Below, piece by piece: positions 51,148 through 63,661 of a stretch of DNA of 64,000 nt. Position 1 is the stretch's first letter. Each line of letters begins with the position of its first letter. The position numbers and the translations under genes were made by a program. Under the pieces are notes generated by a model. The model was not told the origin of the DNA. It saw nothing but the letters and a program-made list of their open reading frames with translations, and did no database searches. This DNA is from Didymella arachidicola. Taxonomy: Eukaryota; Ascomycota; Dothideomycetes; Pleosporales; Didymellaceae. Location of the stretch: the NCBI GenBank assembly GCA_016630955.3, contig CM049988.1, forward strand, positions 1,798,001 to 1,862,000, read 5' to 3'.

Positions 51148-52566
51148 TGTGGCTGCTTAGAGTCCGGCTGAGGCTGTCCTTTGGTGTCTTATGATAGCGG
51201 TTCTCCAGGCGACTGAGTTATAGCGAGTAGACAGCACAGTGAGTACTTCGAACGTGAGAGGGTGGGGTTACAAGTGGAGAGGGAGGCTGAAGCTCGGGGA
51301 AGCTACGAAGGCGGTCACTCGGAGATCTTCCAAGCTTGGCAGGCACCCGCGATTCGCCCCGTCAAACAAATTCCGACCCCTACATCAACAACCCTCTTCG
51401 CACATGACTAGCTTCGCAGATATCCAATCCATTTCTGCACCCTGTACATGATGGATCGTCACTCTTTGAGCTATGCAACTGATGGACGGCAGGTCTTGAG
51501 CAGACTAGAGCATCTATAGGACCGCGCAGTCGAGCATCTCTCCAGGATTGGTACTCCATCTCGAGTCAATGCGAGAATGACATCAACTCCAGGAGACTGC
51601 TCAAAACAATGGTTGAGATCTCTGAATATCGTAAACCGAGATATATTACAATCGTCTGCGTTGCACCATGCCACGTTATCATCGTGCATATTTACAGTCG
51701 TCTGCAGTGGTTCGATAGCTGTCACGCGAGTTGAATGCTGATACTCTTCAGGCACTCATCAGTCCCGTTCCCTCACCGTCACCGCATTTGGTGTCACACA
51801 AGCCGACAGGCGGTGGCGATGCAAGACCGTACACCCTACCTATGGTTTGGAAAGGCCGTGCAATATTGGCATGACGTAGCTGGAGGTATTCCTGGTCACA
51901 CTCTCGTACTGAGTCTTGGCCCAGTCCTGGTAACTATTGCATGATGCTGGCGAACCTCAGACCGCAAACCGCTGAGCGATGATGACCACGAAAACCTGCT
52001 CTCATCTTGAACGAGCGAACACCTTCGGAGACATCCATGGATTGCTACCACAGTACATCAGAGATAACTTGTGCCAAGATACAGAGCACCGCCAGGTTCC
52101 CTCCGTATATCAGGCCCATGACTCATCAGTCAGCCCTGCAGATATCCCAGTCTGCAAACCATCAGGCCTCCAACAGGGAGCCGTATACCCGTTGCCTCAG
52201 CCCAACACAGCCGCACGTGAGCAGCATCTAAGCCAATGAACAGACACCTGAGTGTGCATGAACCTCAAAACTCACCCACACGTCGAAAAAGGCGACCGTA
52301 TACATGACACTTTCGGTATGATGAGGCCGCCGGCACACCGGGGCTGGAGCGACGCGGTTTTGAACGTTGTATAAATGCACTGCTTGCCCGCTTGAGCAGG
52401 AGCAGTATAACGTGGATTCCATGGATCAATACAGATTCCAAGTACAATTTGTATCACGACATCAAACACGTCCTCCATAACCGGGCCGTCGACTACATTA
52501 ACTTATACACATTGGCAAGACAACTTCAATCATCACATCCAACACCATCCATCACCATCCATCACC
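51148..52566. other. Intergenic, 1.4 kb
   Basis: Divergent promoter space between VPS29 and the small membrane-protein gene. Only short frames without features. A short CATCACCATC-type run precedes the next gene (52538-52568). Confidence 0.45.
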
Positions 52567-53094
52567 ATGCCATGCATACGCCTTCTGGCACGAAGATACT
52601 ACAGCGGCAACCACGACTCCAAGAAAACACCAATCATTGTTAGCATCGTCATCCTCGTGCTCTTCTGCGGCGTCGTCATATTGACTCTGCGCCGCTGCAG
52701 CATGCGCGACACTTCCAGGCCTTCCCACCAAGGGTCGGACCTAGCTCGTGCACAATTTCAGCGTCGCGAGAATGACGGATGGTGGGGCGCAGGGCCATCT
52801 CGAGTCGAGACGGCCGCAGAACGAAGGCGTCGAAACATTCAAGTCAGAGCCAACAGGACTGCGCAGAATGAGATTGAAAGCGAAGCTAGGAGAGAGACAG
52901 GGCCAGGAGAGGGCGAAGATGCATTGCCAAAGTATCAACGGCCTGCACCAGCTTACTACTCGAATCCGGAATGGAGAAGACAGCATCTGACGGGACGTCG
53001 AGAGTTGATACACCCACCACTGCCGCAGCAGAACGATGCGCCCCCGGCATACGATTCACCCGCTGTCTGGCCGACAGGTGTACGCGGTCCCTAG
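52567..53094 (+). CDS. Small single-pass membrane protein with PPxY motif
   Basis: 175 aa, no recognised family. A short basic N-terminus (MPCIRLLARRYYSGNHDSKK) precedes one membrane segment (about 22-42, PIIVSIVILVLFCGVVIL), then a charged Arg/Glu-rich cytoplasmic tail. The tail holds LPKY near 121 and PPAY near 158; PPxY/LPxY motifs bind WW domains of Rsp5-type ubiquitin ligases, so it may be an adaptor or a cargo of that system. This is inferred from motifs only. Single exon, plausible fungal codon use. Confidence 0.6.
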   Translation: MPCIRLLARRYYSGNHDSKKTPIIVSIVILVLFCGVVILTLRRCSMRDTSRPSHQGSDLARAQFQRRENDGWWGAGPSRVETAAERRRRNIQVRANRTAQNEIESEARRETGPGEGEDALPKYQRPAPAYYSNPEWRRQHLTGRRELIHPPLPQQNDAPPAYDSPAVWPTGVRGP

Positions 53095-53711
53095 GTTTGG
53101 AGGCTTCTACCAGGATCAGCACATTACAGTGGAAGGCTAAGAGATCCGGGTCCATAACACAGTGTTCGCAACCTTCACCACATGGCGGCTTGGAAGCAGC
53201 TGCAGGTTGGGCTAAACAACACTTACGTGCATATGAAGTGTACCGGTCTGCCCCAGACGTGTAACAATCCCGAGGATTTATGCAGATTGTTGCATGATGC
53301 AGAGGCATGCAAGTCGCGCCGAACATTCGCATGCTACTGAGTTGAGATACTTAGAAATCTCATGAGCATACGCGTATCGTCGAATCACCAGTGCTTAAAT
53401 CTCCTTCGCGGCTCACAGCAGCTAATTTTTACGTTCCCTCCGCAGAGTATTGATCGCTGACTGAGTTCAACTCAGGAGAGGGAGTTGACTTAAATGGACA
53501 AAGAGGAGAGGGATATAACGGCGAAAGATCCGGAAAGCGGACAGCGATAAGAAGGTTTCATTAACACACTAGCTAAGAGAATATATAATCATTTCGTCAT
53601 CACGTGCATCTTCTTCCGTCTTGCAATTGATGCACCAATCTACTACCTCATGCTCAGCGTTGCGAATAGGGAGAGCGCAAAAGCTCTTCAACCTTTTCAT
53701 GCATCAGCCAC
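53095..53711. other. Intergenic, 617 bp
   Basis: Between convergent genes. Purine-rich stretch near 53460-53530; no gene, RNA or repeat recognised. Confidence 0.45.
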
Positions 53712-55004
53712 CTACGAAGCGTTGGGCGCAGTCTGATCGGGACGGAGTGCACACCCAGCGTTCTTGAAGGCTGGATTGAGCTTGCCAGCAGACCAGTTGA
53801 GAATGGACAGAGGAATGTCTGTGACGATCGACAAGCTAGAAGGCACAGGCTGAGTACCAAGCTGGTAAAGCAGGCAAAGAATGTCTCCAGCAGTAGCAGC
53901 GCTGGGGAGCTTGCCATTGGAGATGCTGCCGAAGGGAGTGGACAGAGCATCGAAGTTCTTGACGCCAACGTTGCCACCAAACAGCTTGGGGTACTGAACG
54001 TACTGGGCCAAGATTTCGTTGGTGACATCGTTGTTGGTGTAGGGAGCGCGGCGATTGTACCAGTTGTCCGGGATACGCTCTGGGCCTGAAACCCAGTTGC
54101 CGTTGGAATCTTGGGAGGTACCGAAAAATGAAGCCATGGTCTTGAGATCGGCAACGCCCTCGTTACCGAAACTGGGGAACAGCTCGTACAGGAAGGAAGA
54201 GGCTCCGTAAAGCAGAAGAGCGAGAGGGCCGAAGAAGAAATTGGCGTTCTCCTGCACGGACTCGTCGTAGCGCTGGCTGCGGTACGCTGCGAGGGTATTG
54301 CGGTCGAAGTTACCACCAGAGACGCGGTCGGCTGTGTCCTTCATTCTACCGAACAACGTGCCGTTAAACGAGTAGTCGTTACCATTGTGGGTGAAGTAGT
54401 CGTTGCGGGTAAGCGACGAGTCACCCTCGAACTTGTTGTGTCCGTTCAATCCGGGTTGGTTACCGAGAATACCCAGGGTGGCAGTGCGGGACGTGGCGTC
54501 ACATCCAATGCTAAGCTTGCCGGTGACTATATCACCATCAGCGAGGACACCGAGGGTCGCCAGGAGTGTAGCAAGGTCCCAGCCGACGTTGTACAAGTTC
54601 TGTTGGGCATCCACAAGCTCAGTGAAGGTTGTGATGCCGTCGCGAGCAAGGAAGTTGTGGTTAGCAGCAGCGTTGAGACCCGGGCAAGGACCACGGATGT
54701 CGTTTGGCCCAGGAGCCTGGAAGGCGTGTGCGGTGTCACCGTCGGCAGGAACCTTAATTCCTCCCTTGCCTGTTCCGGGAGCGCCGTTTTGGGCACCCGT
54801 GTACGGGTACTTGCTATTAAAAGCAGCCGCAGGTTTGTGGTTGGAGTTGAAGGGGCAAGTGCCAGGAGCGTAGTCGTAGCCAGTATCTCTCTTCACGTTG
54901 CGGTTACGAGGCAGCAGAGATGAGTCGACACCAGGCTGGTTGGCAACCCATGGATATGCTGAGACGGCTGAAGCCGAGAGAAGGAGAAGTGAAAGAGACT
55001 GCAT
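53712..55004 (-). CDS. Secreted heme-thiolate (chloroperoxidase-family) peroxidase
   Basis: 430 aa from the ATG at 55004, which yields a clean signal peptide (MQSLSLLLLSASAVSA); an ATG 30 codons upstream would mask it. The PCP-type heme-ligand segment RGPCPGLNAAANHNFLARDG (Cys near 104) and the downstream EGDSSLTRND stretch near 191 (acid-base Glu in this family) mark the Cloroperox family (PF01328). Such enzymes use peroxide to halogenate or oxygenate substrates outside the cell; longer members resemble unspecific peroxygenases or the sterigmatocystin enzyme StcC. The substrate cannot be told. Several N-glycosylation sequons are visible (for example NGT, NWS). Single exon. Confidence 0.9.
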   Translation of the reverse strand: MQSLSLLLLSASAVSAYPWVANQPGVDSSLLPRNRNVKRDTGYDYAPGTCPFNSNHKPAAAFNSKYPYTGAQNGAPGTGKGGIKVPADGDTAHAFQAPGPNDIRGPCPGLNAAANHNFLARDGITTFTELVDAQQNLYNVGWDLATLLATLGVLADGDIVTGKLSIGCDATSRTATLGILGNQPGLNGHNKFEGDSSLTRNDYFTHNGNDYSFNGTLFGRMKDTADRVSGGNFDRNTLAAYRSQRYDESVQENANFFFGPLALLLYGASSFLYELFPSFGNEGVADLKTMASFFGTSQDSNGNWVSGPERIPDNWYNRRAPYTNNDVTNEILAQYVQYPKLFGGNVGVKNFDALSTPFGSISNGKLPSAATAGDILCLLYQLGTQPVPSSLSIVTDIPLSILNWSAGKLNPAFKNAGCALRPDQTAPNAS

Positions 55005-58000
55005 ATCGGAGAACCTGAACCGCTCGATGAAAAGGGTTGTATGGCTTTGAGCCTGCTTTGGAGCGGTTGTTGGTGATGGGGATCGCTTGGGCATCGTGGA
55101 CTTGGACCTACTTATACAGCTGTTTATCTTGCTTCGCTCTTGGTTCCCCGTTAGAACGACCGAGGCAGATCTTGCAAATCACCGTATACAGCATAATCTG
55201 AAGGTAGACTACTTTCCAATCCGCAATCAATTATTGGAGGACACGCAAGAAGAGCAGGCCCTTGCACACGCTGCTGCGGGTGATCGACATACCCCGTGGA
55301 GAAGATCTTCCATCCCACGAATAGTTCTTTCGGCAGGCGTGCTAGCAGAAGGAGTGCACCGGAAGTTGTGGAGCAGTGCAAGGGTCGAACCAGAGGGTGT
55401 GCGTAGGTGGTCTGTGGCCGAGGCTGTGGCGCACTGACGGAAGGTTTGCGCTCCGCCTGCGCTACTGCAAGGGTACTGCCAAAACAAGAGAGGTTCCTGT
55501 GGTTCTTCGATGATCTTCTCCGCAGACGGTAGGTGTTGGTAGGTGTCAGTCTAACGAATGTGAGATGGCGGAATGCGGGGTGAGATCTTGCCCAATGATT
55601 CGTGATGTATTTCACCGCCGAGGAAGGACCTCGATTCCAGATTCGGCGGTGATTGACGAAGCTTCCCTATCCCATCACACATAGATTTGACATCGCCTGG
55701 CCAAAATCCTGGTAGAAGAAAACATGGTTTGGCAGACGGCGATCAAATTTGGGCTCCCATTCAACACGCGTCCAGCAAGCACACTTCTCTCACTCGCTCG
55801 CTAAAATCCCACTATTTACTTTTGTGCAGCAGGTGTCCGTCCACCGTTCACTCTAACTTGTAATTGTAGCAGACGAGCCTCGGTATGGTTCATGGTCGTT
55901 CAGGTCTGCTTACGCTGTTGCAGGGCTAGCCGCAAGTCAGAGTCTGATCTTTGCTCGTGTGTATGCCAAATCTGGAGATCAAGATTTGCAGAGGTCCCGA
56001 GTGTGCGGTCTTCATGTTTAGTTTCGCGGAAGTTCTGGAATTCTTCTTCGTCTTTGTCCACACGATTGTCAACCAGGTTGCTGGAGTGATGCTGAACAGC
56101 TTCTACGGAGATAAATTGAGACTGTCCCAATGCAGAAGTGGGTGCGACGGATGGGCATAGTCGCCAGCTGACCCAGGGTCCTCAGACTAGAGTAGTCCGG
56201 AAAAACAAGCAGCTGTGGACTCGGCAGTGGTAGGTGGCGTTCTGGAAGCTCCCGGCGTGCTAAGGCAGGGGTGGGAGGCAGCTTGTAAAAGTTGTGTGCG
56301 ATTGAATTCCACCCCCGCAATCTCAACCCCTGCAGTTGGCTGGCGTAAACTCAAAAGTGCGTTCTGAGTACTGAGACCTGTCGATGACGCCATGGGCACA
56401 TTTGCTCGTGTCTGTGTAATGGGATTGTGGGTGGACGGTACTTTGCCAGCGCACGCTGCAACGGTATTTCTCTAGTCAAAAGACGAAAATTACGTATGAG
56501 GCTTGTTGGCACGTCCGGGAAGGCGTTTGGAAGGTATTTCCGTACGCGACTGCTGCTTGAGTTCCGGAAATTCATTATTGACTGTGAGCAACATGCGCGT
56601 ACACTGTAAGCTTCACTGAGCTGGATGGAAGCCGAGGTCGGTCAAATCTCCACCTACGAAGCTCACGATGTAATATTCGGTGTTGTAGCGTAGTGAGGGT
56701 GACAAGACTGAAGTCGACGGACTGGAAGTCATCTCGCTCGTTGGGCCACATTTGGAATGACCACAGATGATCTTCGGTATAGATCCACGTGCAGCGTTCG
56801 TGAGCTCCCAGGCTGACTTACAACGGCGTTTGTAATAAGGTTGACAACGGTGGCAGTAGAAGCACTCATCCCAAAGACACCGTTGCAACATGTCGATCTG
56901 CTTGACCCAGATCGCGTTCAGGTTTGATTGTGCTCGGTAATGGATGCGACCTGATACGCCGGCTCTTGCTGAACCATCAGTGGTCTCTGATTCACTTTAA
57001 TATTTCGATCAGTTTTGTCGTCTCACTATGCAGTTTCTGCAGATACTATTGAAGTCCTGCGTAGTTGGAGAGGAGGTGTAGGAAGCTTACTTGGTTCCCC
57101 TCACACGACGAGGTATACTGTCTGCCACATGATTGGCCTTGTCGAGGTATGCAAATCCCTTTGAAGCCATGAGTGCGATGGGACGTCGACGACAGTTTGC
57201 CAATTCGGTCATCGTGAGTTCTTCTGCATTGGTATGCATAGGGCGTAATCGTCACCAGTCTCTCTCAGTTCTTCCGGACAACAAAACTGTTTGCATGGAT
57301 GGGAGCGAACAAGGCGCCGAAGGGCAAAAGCTTCTCGACTTAGATTGGAAAGGCGCTGTCTCCAAAACCTTCGACTCCGATCACTCGGGACGAACCGAAA
57401 CATCGACCACATCTGATCTCCAGCAATGAGATCGACCGCCTGGCACACATGGTTGCTCACACGCCTGAGCTTCCTCCTTCATTTATCCAAGACGACAGGG
57501 CTATCCCTCGCCCGAGGAATGAGCTGGAGTGGCTTCAAGGAAGCTGTACGCTTGTTAGCATCCATGCTGCTAGGACAGCCAGCCATGATACCCAACTTGG
57601 GAACAGTATCTGAACTCGAACATAGTGATAGTTCTGCTCTGAGGCTCGACGGGATCGAACTTAAACCTATGACCTGTATCTCCCTGCTCAGTTAAGCCCG
57701 TCAAATAATGCACTGGTGAGCTGATTGCAGGGTCCGATAGTGAACAGACATACCCTGGGCTCCGATGCAGACTTGTCATTCGACTTCCTTCTGTGACATG
57801 GCAGATCCCTCGTCTCCTCCTTCTGCAGTAAGAAGCAAGTCGGCAGAGCAAGCCATGAAGATCAGCATTCGGATCCTCCAGAGCCCATGCGATGATTTTT
57901 TTCGGTGCATTTCGCGCAACAAGCTCGCCCGTGAATGACTTCGAAGAGTCGGCGTTAGGGTTAAGAAACTGCAACCAACGACTGTTGAGAAGGTACCGAA

Positions 58001-58297
58001 TGTGGCAATCTTCCGAATTTGTTCCAACGAGCAGCAAGCATGTGTTAGAATCGTTTGTATAATAGTCACGATACGTCAATGCACAGACGCCAAGCCAACG
58101 CGGCTTGAGATCGAAACGAGGAAACATATAAAGACGACAAGGTCGTGAGTTGAGTGTGCAACATGGCGGGCATGAATGTCATTTAGGTATCATTTCACAA
58201 GCCTTTCGCTGTCTAATCAAGCAGCTATTCAGCAACCCGCCGGAACGCCATGCTTTTGATATGCATCGTCTTCTAGTCCTCCCAAGATGTTCTACAT
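55005..58297. other. Gene-poor stretch, 3.3 kb
   Basis: Upstream of the peroxidase gene and downstream of eL31. The best frame is 57570-58127 on the minus strand (185 codons, MFPRFDLKPRWLGVCALTYR), with no recognisable domain and no clear splice partners; I give it about 0.25 as a real gene. A T-arm-like GTTCGATCC near 57650 (minus) lacks the paired stems of a tRNA. Nothing else seen. Confidence 0.45.
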
Positions 58298-58921
58298 CTA
58301 AGCGTCCTCAACGACCTGGGTGTGGAGACCCTTGGGGTCCTTGACGTTGACGGCCTGGACGTAGGAGTAGAGCTTCTCCTTGGCGCCCTCCTCGTCGTTA
58401 CGCTTACGCGAGATGCGGACACGGAGGCGGAAAGGAACGCCCTTGATGCCGGACTCCCAGACCTTCTTGTTCAACTGGGGGTCGAGGCGGACATCGGAGG
58501 TGCCCTGCAGGATTGTTAGCCGATGTTCTCAATATGCAGATCTGAGCCCAGCAGTCGCCCGCAATGTGCGCACTACGGAGATGCACTGGTTGTTCACGTA
58601 CCATAGCCTTCTCAGCGAAACCGCGGATCTCCTTGATGGCACGGGGAGCCCTCTTCTTGAAGGAGACGCCGTGGACCTGTATACCCATCAGCCTTGTGTT
58701 TCTCTTCAGTCTTCCGCCCGATGCCCGCACAACTGAACGAACACCCAAGCCAGCGTGATCGGTCTGGTCAGGTGCCCCTCCAGCTGTGACAGACCATTGA
58801 TGGACTTCAACAAACTGAATCAACGTACGCGCTTGTGGAGGTGGATGGTGTATTCGCGAGCGACGACGTCAGCGATGGCGCTGCGCTGAGTCTTGCCGGA
58901 GGCCTTCTTGGTGGAGGACAT
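58298..58921 (-). CDS. RPL31: 60S ribosomal protein eL31, three coding exons
   Basis: Coding exons 58829-58921, 58602-58676 and 58298-58504 give 124 aa. The start is MSSTKKASGKTQRSAIADVV, the middle VHGVSFKKRAPRAIKEIR, the end VQAVNVKDPKGLHTQVVEDA, all typical of eL31, which lies near the exit tunnel of the large ribosomal subunit. Introns have GTACGT donors and CAG acceptors in phase 0. A further intron in the 5' untranslated region ends two bases before the ATG. Length and sequence are fully in line with fungal eL31. Confidence 0.97.
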
Positions 58922-58923
58922 TT

Positions 58924-59025
58924 CTGGAGTGATCGTTAGCAGCAATTCGGCGGCTGCGCATTTGCGATGCGCAAGAAGGGTTGCGACAGCTGCAGTTGCA
59001 ACAACATCGCTGGCAATGTACGTAC
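58924..59025 (-). other. RPL31: 5'-UTR intron of the eL31 gene
   Basis: Donor GTACGTACAT, branch GCTAACG and acceptor ACTCCAG lie just ahead of AAATG. A leader intron this close to the start codon is common in fungal ribosomal protein genes and often boosts expression. Predicted from signals only. Confidence 0.7.
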
Positions 59026-59483
59026 TGAGAGATCGGCTGTTGGGTTAGCGACGGTGATGTTAGGCGTGAAGTTCAAGAACCGCGTTTCGTGAGAATCCCT
59101 CACAAAATCGGCGTGGGCCTCGCTAAACGGCCCTTGGCACCCAAAAGTGGGGCGCGCTTTCCTGAACACCACCAATGGAGCGGGCGACGAAGCGAACGAG
59201 AACGCAGTCACACTTGAGGTGTGCGACGGTCAGAGCCTCTACGTTTGTAGATGTTCCCGAACGCACTCGGGTTATATCTCAAAGCCTCTGAGGCGTCTGC
59301 TCTTGAGGCCGGCTTTTGCAGAAACGGGTCACCCAGAGTCTCGCACGTGCGACCGTCAGTGAGGTCAAGCGATAATGCTATTCGATTCTAGGTATGCCGT
59401 GTTCATGGTTATAATAGTAACGCCGCTTGCATGCGTTTTCTTTGCACTTGACTCGGAGTACACCCGAACGCCATGTGAACCAA
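59026..59483. other. eL31 promoter and end of the ligase gene
   Basis: Between two minus-strand genes. It should contain the strong eL31 promoter; no TATA box obvious. No separate gene. Confidence 0.45.
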
Positions 59484-61960
59484 TCAGAGATGTCCAGGTA
59501 GATCCCAATCCGTCCTTCGCGTTTGCCCAGTATTTTCGTTATCATCGTCGTCCTCTTCCTCTTCTTCGTGATGACTTTCCTCATCACTACTACTTTCATC
59601 CTCGGATCCCTGGTCATTGCCATCGTCCTCTGCGTTGATCCGTCGTTCAATGCGCCCTCTATCTTCGCCCCAAAATTGCAATCCCTCAGGATCTTGGTCT
59701 TCCGAAAGGTTCAGATCCGGAATTTCCTCCATACCGGGATTGAGTTCGTTCCGGAATCGTGTGAGAGCTTGTGAGAAGCGTTCAAAGTAGTACTGAGGCA
59801 AATATGGACCCTTAACCTGCGTACCGTCCGAGGCTTGTGTTGCTTCGCGCCTGTCGTCGCCTCCGAGATCGATGAATGGAACATTCTCATCCCGTACTTC
59901 TCCAGTAGGATTGAGGTATGCATCCATCGAGCGGCGAAAACGCTCGAGCATGTCCTCAGCATCGCGACGCATCTGAGGCATCTGCGGCATCTGCGGCATT
60001 TGTGGCATTCGGGGCATGTTTGGAAACTGTGGATATTGTGGTAGAGACGGGAAGCGTGGCAACGACGGGAATCCAGGCATGCGCGGCATTTGTGGCATGT
60101 CAGGCATGCGTGGTCTGTTAGGGAACTGCGGCAACTGGAATGGAAAGGAGGGTAGTTGACCCGGCAGCCAGGTCTCCTCTGGTTCATCGGGTTGGAAGTA
60201 GTACCGTGGTGATCGAAGCGCCTGGGACTGTGGGGAGCTGACACTGGCTGGTGATCGGGAGCCCGCATTTGCATCAGCGTCCAGGAGGTTGTTGGCGGTC
60301 TCTTCACTGTCAGGTCCATGCAAGATTCGCAGTTCGTTGGTGTTGTAAGAATCGCAGTTGTCGCACTGGTTACCAAGCCAGTGGTACTTGACCGATGATT
60401 TCCTCGAACAGTCGTTGCATTGGATGATGGCTCTGGTGTTCTCAAACTGGTCAGGCATGGGCTGCGCTTCGATTGCCGATGTTAATTTGCGCCACTGCAG
60501 ATCCATCTTCACGGCACTCTTCTTGCATATCGGGCACTTGTATGCAGTTTGCATGTACAGTGTATAGCATTGCTTGTGCATGTAGTGCCCACAAGGCATC
60601 GAGATAACCGCCGCAGATGACGTGAAAAGATAGTCGGTGCAGATGGGACATCCAGAGTCGGTGGCGCGTGGGATACACACATGTGCCTCTGCGTGGGATA
60701 TGGTGATGCAGACATTGCACCTCTGCACACTGTCAGGAAAAGGTCGGAGGAGTTTGGGTTGTGGAAGCTCACCTGGCAATGTGTGTAATCTTTGCCGAGA
60801 CCGGCACCACGTCTGCAGATACCGCAATCTGGGCAGTGATAGATCTTCTTCCTCGCATTGTTATCCCATAGCTTGCAGATGTCGCAGTAGTAGCAAGCTG
60901 CTTCTATGCCACACTCTCTGCACGTATCGGCTGCTTTCTGGGGTGTTCCACATGCCATACACAGCATATTCTGCGTAGCTTGCCGGTTCAATAGGTGATC
61001 CTCAACTTCATCATGACAATGCCGACAAGTGTACCAGTGCTTGCAATCGTAGCATTGCACTTTCACATTGCGCTTGTAGTGCTGGCAGCCCAGCACTAGC
61101 TCTTCCTCGTGATCCTCTTCGTCGTCTTCGTCGTCGCGGTGCTCGATTGAGCGGTACGTTGGGCTTGTGTCGCCAGGCCGCAGCTTGTAGGGATCAGTAT
61201 CGACGTCAGACGCCGTGGAGAGAGGCGACGATGTATGGTTCTCCGAGAAGACGGAGTGCCCCGAGTTAGGCGTGAAGGGACGGTCGTGCGAGACAAAGCT
61301 GCTCGGCGAGGTTGGGCGCATGTGATGATACCGTTCGGTCATCAGCCCATGCACCATCCGGGCGCGCTCCTCTTCGGTGAGGTTCAGCGCCCTGATCTCA
61401 TGGATGCGCGCGCGCAGATGTGTGAAGCCATCGTCGGCGGGCAGAGGCTCGGACATGGCGCCAGCATTCGAGCCTGCAGCAATTGGTCTTGCGCCTTGGG
61501 TTGGTGTGAGAGCAGCGGGCGCACCAGAGACAGGAGGGTCGAGTTGGAGGTTGTGAAAGCGGTCCTGAACGGTGCGGGACGGGTTTGAGGACATGCCAGG
61601 TGCATCGGTTGGGATGTCTAACGGTGCCGTGGTTGTGCTGGTATTGCCTGCGTCATCGGCCTCTTCATCGACAACCACCGGTCGGCGCGTGAAGGATGAA
61701 TATCTGCGAGCTCGTTCCAACAAGGAAATTGGCCGGGCACTAAGAGTCTGGGGTGCATCGTATCCTGCAGGGGCTTCGGCACTTGCATCGTTATCGCCAT
61801 CTCGTCGTGGTGAAGTGGCAGAGCTGGCGCTCTGATTGGCATGTGAAGTCGGCGGTCCAGCTGCGTCACCGGCTGACGGCACAGGCGCAGCGCCCGCACC
61901 GGAGAAGCGGCGTCCGGCTCTGACCACAGGGTCGATGATAAAGGAAGATATCAGACTCAT
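59484..61960 (-). CDS. CHY zinc-finger and RING-finger E3 ubiquitin ligase
   Basis: Exons 60773-61960 and 59484-60722 (50-nt intron, GTGAGC...GTGCAG), 808 aa from MSLISSFIIDPVVRAGRRFS; an ATG 32 codons upstream is less likely. After a disordered N-terminus come a CHY finger (about 285-350, GCQHYKRNVKVQCYDC), a CTCHY finger (about 350-410, including GLGKDYTHCQRCNVC across the splice), a RING-H2 (about 420-462, CPICTDYLF...CGHYMHKQC...CPICKK) and a zinc ribbon (about 497-520). This is the Pirh2/RCHY1 layout, which transfers ubiquitin to target proteins. A Met-Pro-Gln/Arg-rich repeat (about 590-645) and a very acidic end are fungal additions. Targets unknown. Confidence 0.93.
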
Positions 61961-62459
61961 CGGGTCATGACTGGAGAAGAAGATAAGGTGTAGGTGAAAA
62001 AGCTGCGTCGCAGAACCTGGGATGATCTCTGTGCTTGTGCACTGCCCAAAGTGCACGTGAAGAAGAACCAGGACCAGCCACGAGACGCCTCGGTCGCCAC
62101 GACCAGAACCGCCAACCTGAGCGAAGCTTGCGGCGTTCAGTAGCGGCCGTGCCCTCCGATCAGAGTCCAGGTGTCGTTTATTTCAGCTTGTCTTACAGAC
62201 GTCAAACGTAGCACGCACGTACATTCGCAAGCACTCCTAGATCAGGCTCACCATGTAGTTCAAAACCATGACGAAATCGGAATCCACAGGCGCCCGCAAA
62301 TGGGCGTTTCTCGTATTTGCTCGTACACAGTGGCTTCGTGCTTCGAGTCGTGCACGACTATTACTGTCGAAGACTATGGCCGGCTCCAGCGCCAATATCC
62401 ACTCTCATACCCATCACCAGGCACGAAAGGGCAAGTAAAGCAGAATCCATCGATCGCAG
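61961..62459. other. Upstream region of the ligase gene
   Basis: About 500 bp with the ligase promoter and leader. No gene recognised. Confidence 0.45.
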
Positions 62460-63240
62460 CCAACCATCCACGGTTGGGAACGCGAGCGGACACGCGACAT
62501 CCCTGCTCAGCTCGCCTCCGCCCGTCCCGAAAGGGCAATCCACGATCAAAGCATCGATCGTAGACTGAAAACCGTGGTAGACGCCTCGTGCTACACAGAA
62601 GCACGTTCAGGGTGACCCTGCTCGCGTTCGGCTGCGACAGGCGAGCTGTATCACTGCCGTGGCGCGAGTCCAAAACGTGGTCGACCATCCACAGACCAAG
62701 ACCCTTTCCACGGAACGTCAGCTCCCAAGCCTTCTATTTTCATCTCTGCAACCACCAAACCACCTGCTACCAGCGCAAACCTCGCCGACCGACCGCGATT
62801 CACCCGCGGCCCGTCCGCCACCCCCTGTACGCTTTCAGGCAGTTTGGCAGCAAAGCGTCGATGACTGCCAACATTCCACGGTTGCATAGCCGCTCTCCAT
62901 CTCCACATACAGCCGCATACGGCATGTTGTTGTCAAAAACGTCAATTCCGGCACTTTTACCATGGTTCTGGACGAAACGTCGATGCGAAACTTGGCCGCG
63001 CTGGCAGGTGTCATTCCACGGTCTTTGGGAAATGAAGTGGACACAACCCCTACGCGCACGAGTCGCCAGCATTTCCACATAAGGCAAGTAATAGTAGAAA
63101 TGTCGATGACAGCAGCTATTCCGTGGTCCAGCTCCCACTTCTCGTCTCCACACATGGCCATATCAGGCATGTTTGACTTCAAGGCATCGGAGGTAGTACG
63201 CAAACCGTGGTTGTCCTCTTCAGGGGTAGATGAATTTTGC
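62460..63240. repeat. Degenerate tandem repeat of about 120 bp
   Basis: Segments beginning TCGATG or TCGATC recur at 62460, 62554, 62858, 62980 and 63103, the last three in steps of 122 and 123 bp. Each is followed by an ATTCCACGG or ACCGTGG block. The units from 62858 and 63103 match best, sharing CTCCACA and GGCATGTT at like positions. On the minus strand they read N-x-G...A-V-I-D and N-M-P...C-G-D, but across changing frames, so coding is doubtful. It could be a decayed repeat-protein gene or an old minisatellite. Confidence 0.5.
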
Positions 63241-63661
63241 AGAACCTTATTGCGATGGCGAATCTTACTCCATGGCTGCGAAAGGATTTGCTGAACATGC
63301 GTACGTCTCACTGGCTCCCTCACGTCGCTACTCTCCACTTGCGATCATCCTCGCGGATCGCAGGGAGACTCCAACGTGTCGGATAGTCCATTACAGCTAA
63401 GAGTCCGTCTGAGTGCGTGAAGACAAGCAATGTACCGCTCGCAGCCAGTAGTGAGTCTATGAAGGTCCTGTTCAAGTCCACCATCCCCACCAAGGCCTCG
63501 CCTCGAGTGTCACTGTTGGCCAGCGCTATCGTGTTTGCAAACACCTCGGTAGTAGAAGCATCACATTGCCATAGGATATTTAATCAGGAGCACTGTGTCC
63601 AAGCAAGGTCTTTCGACATCTCATCATACAATCATATATACACAGACGGATGCCCTCACAC
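63241..63661. other. Short region with one doubtful minus-strand frame
   Basis: A 74-codon frame at 63320-63544 reads protein-like (LLVFTHSDGLLAVMDYPTRW) but has no recognised domain or splice partners. It may be an exon of an unannotated gene, or decay product of the neighbouring repeat. Confidence 0.3.

Noticed and set aside
53654..54316. 220-codon minus-strand frame within the peroxidase gene
   Set aside because: A low-complexity Ser/Thr/Pro/Leu frame lying over the conserved peroxidase sequence; a shadow of codon bias.
57640..57735. Possible tRNA on the minus strand (GTTCGATCC-like T loop)
   Set aside because: The flanking five-base stems do not pair and no acceptor or anticodon arm can be built.
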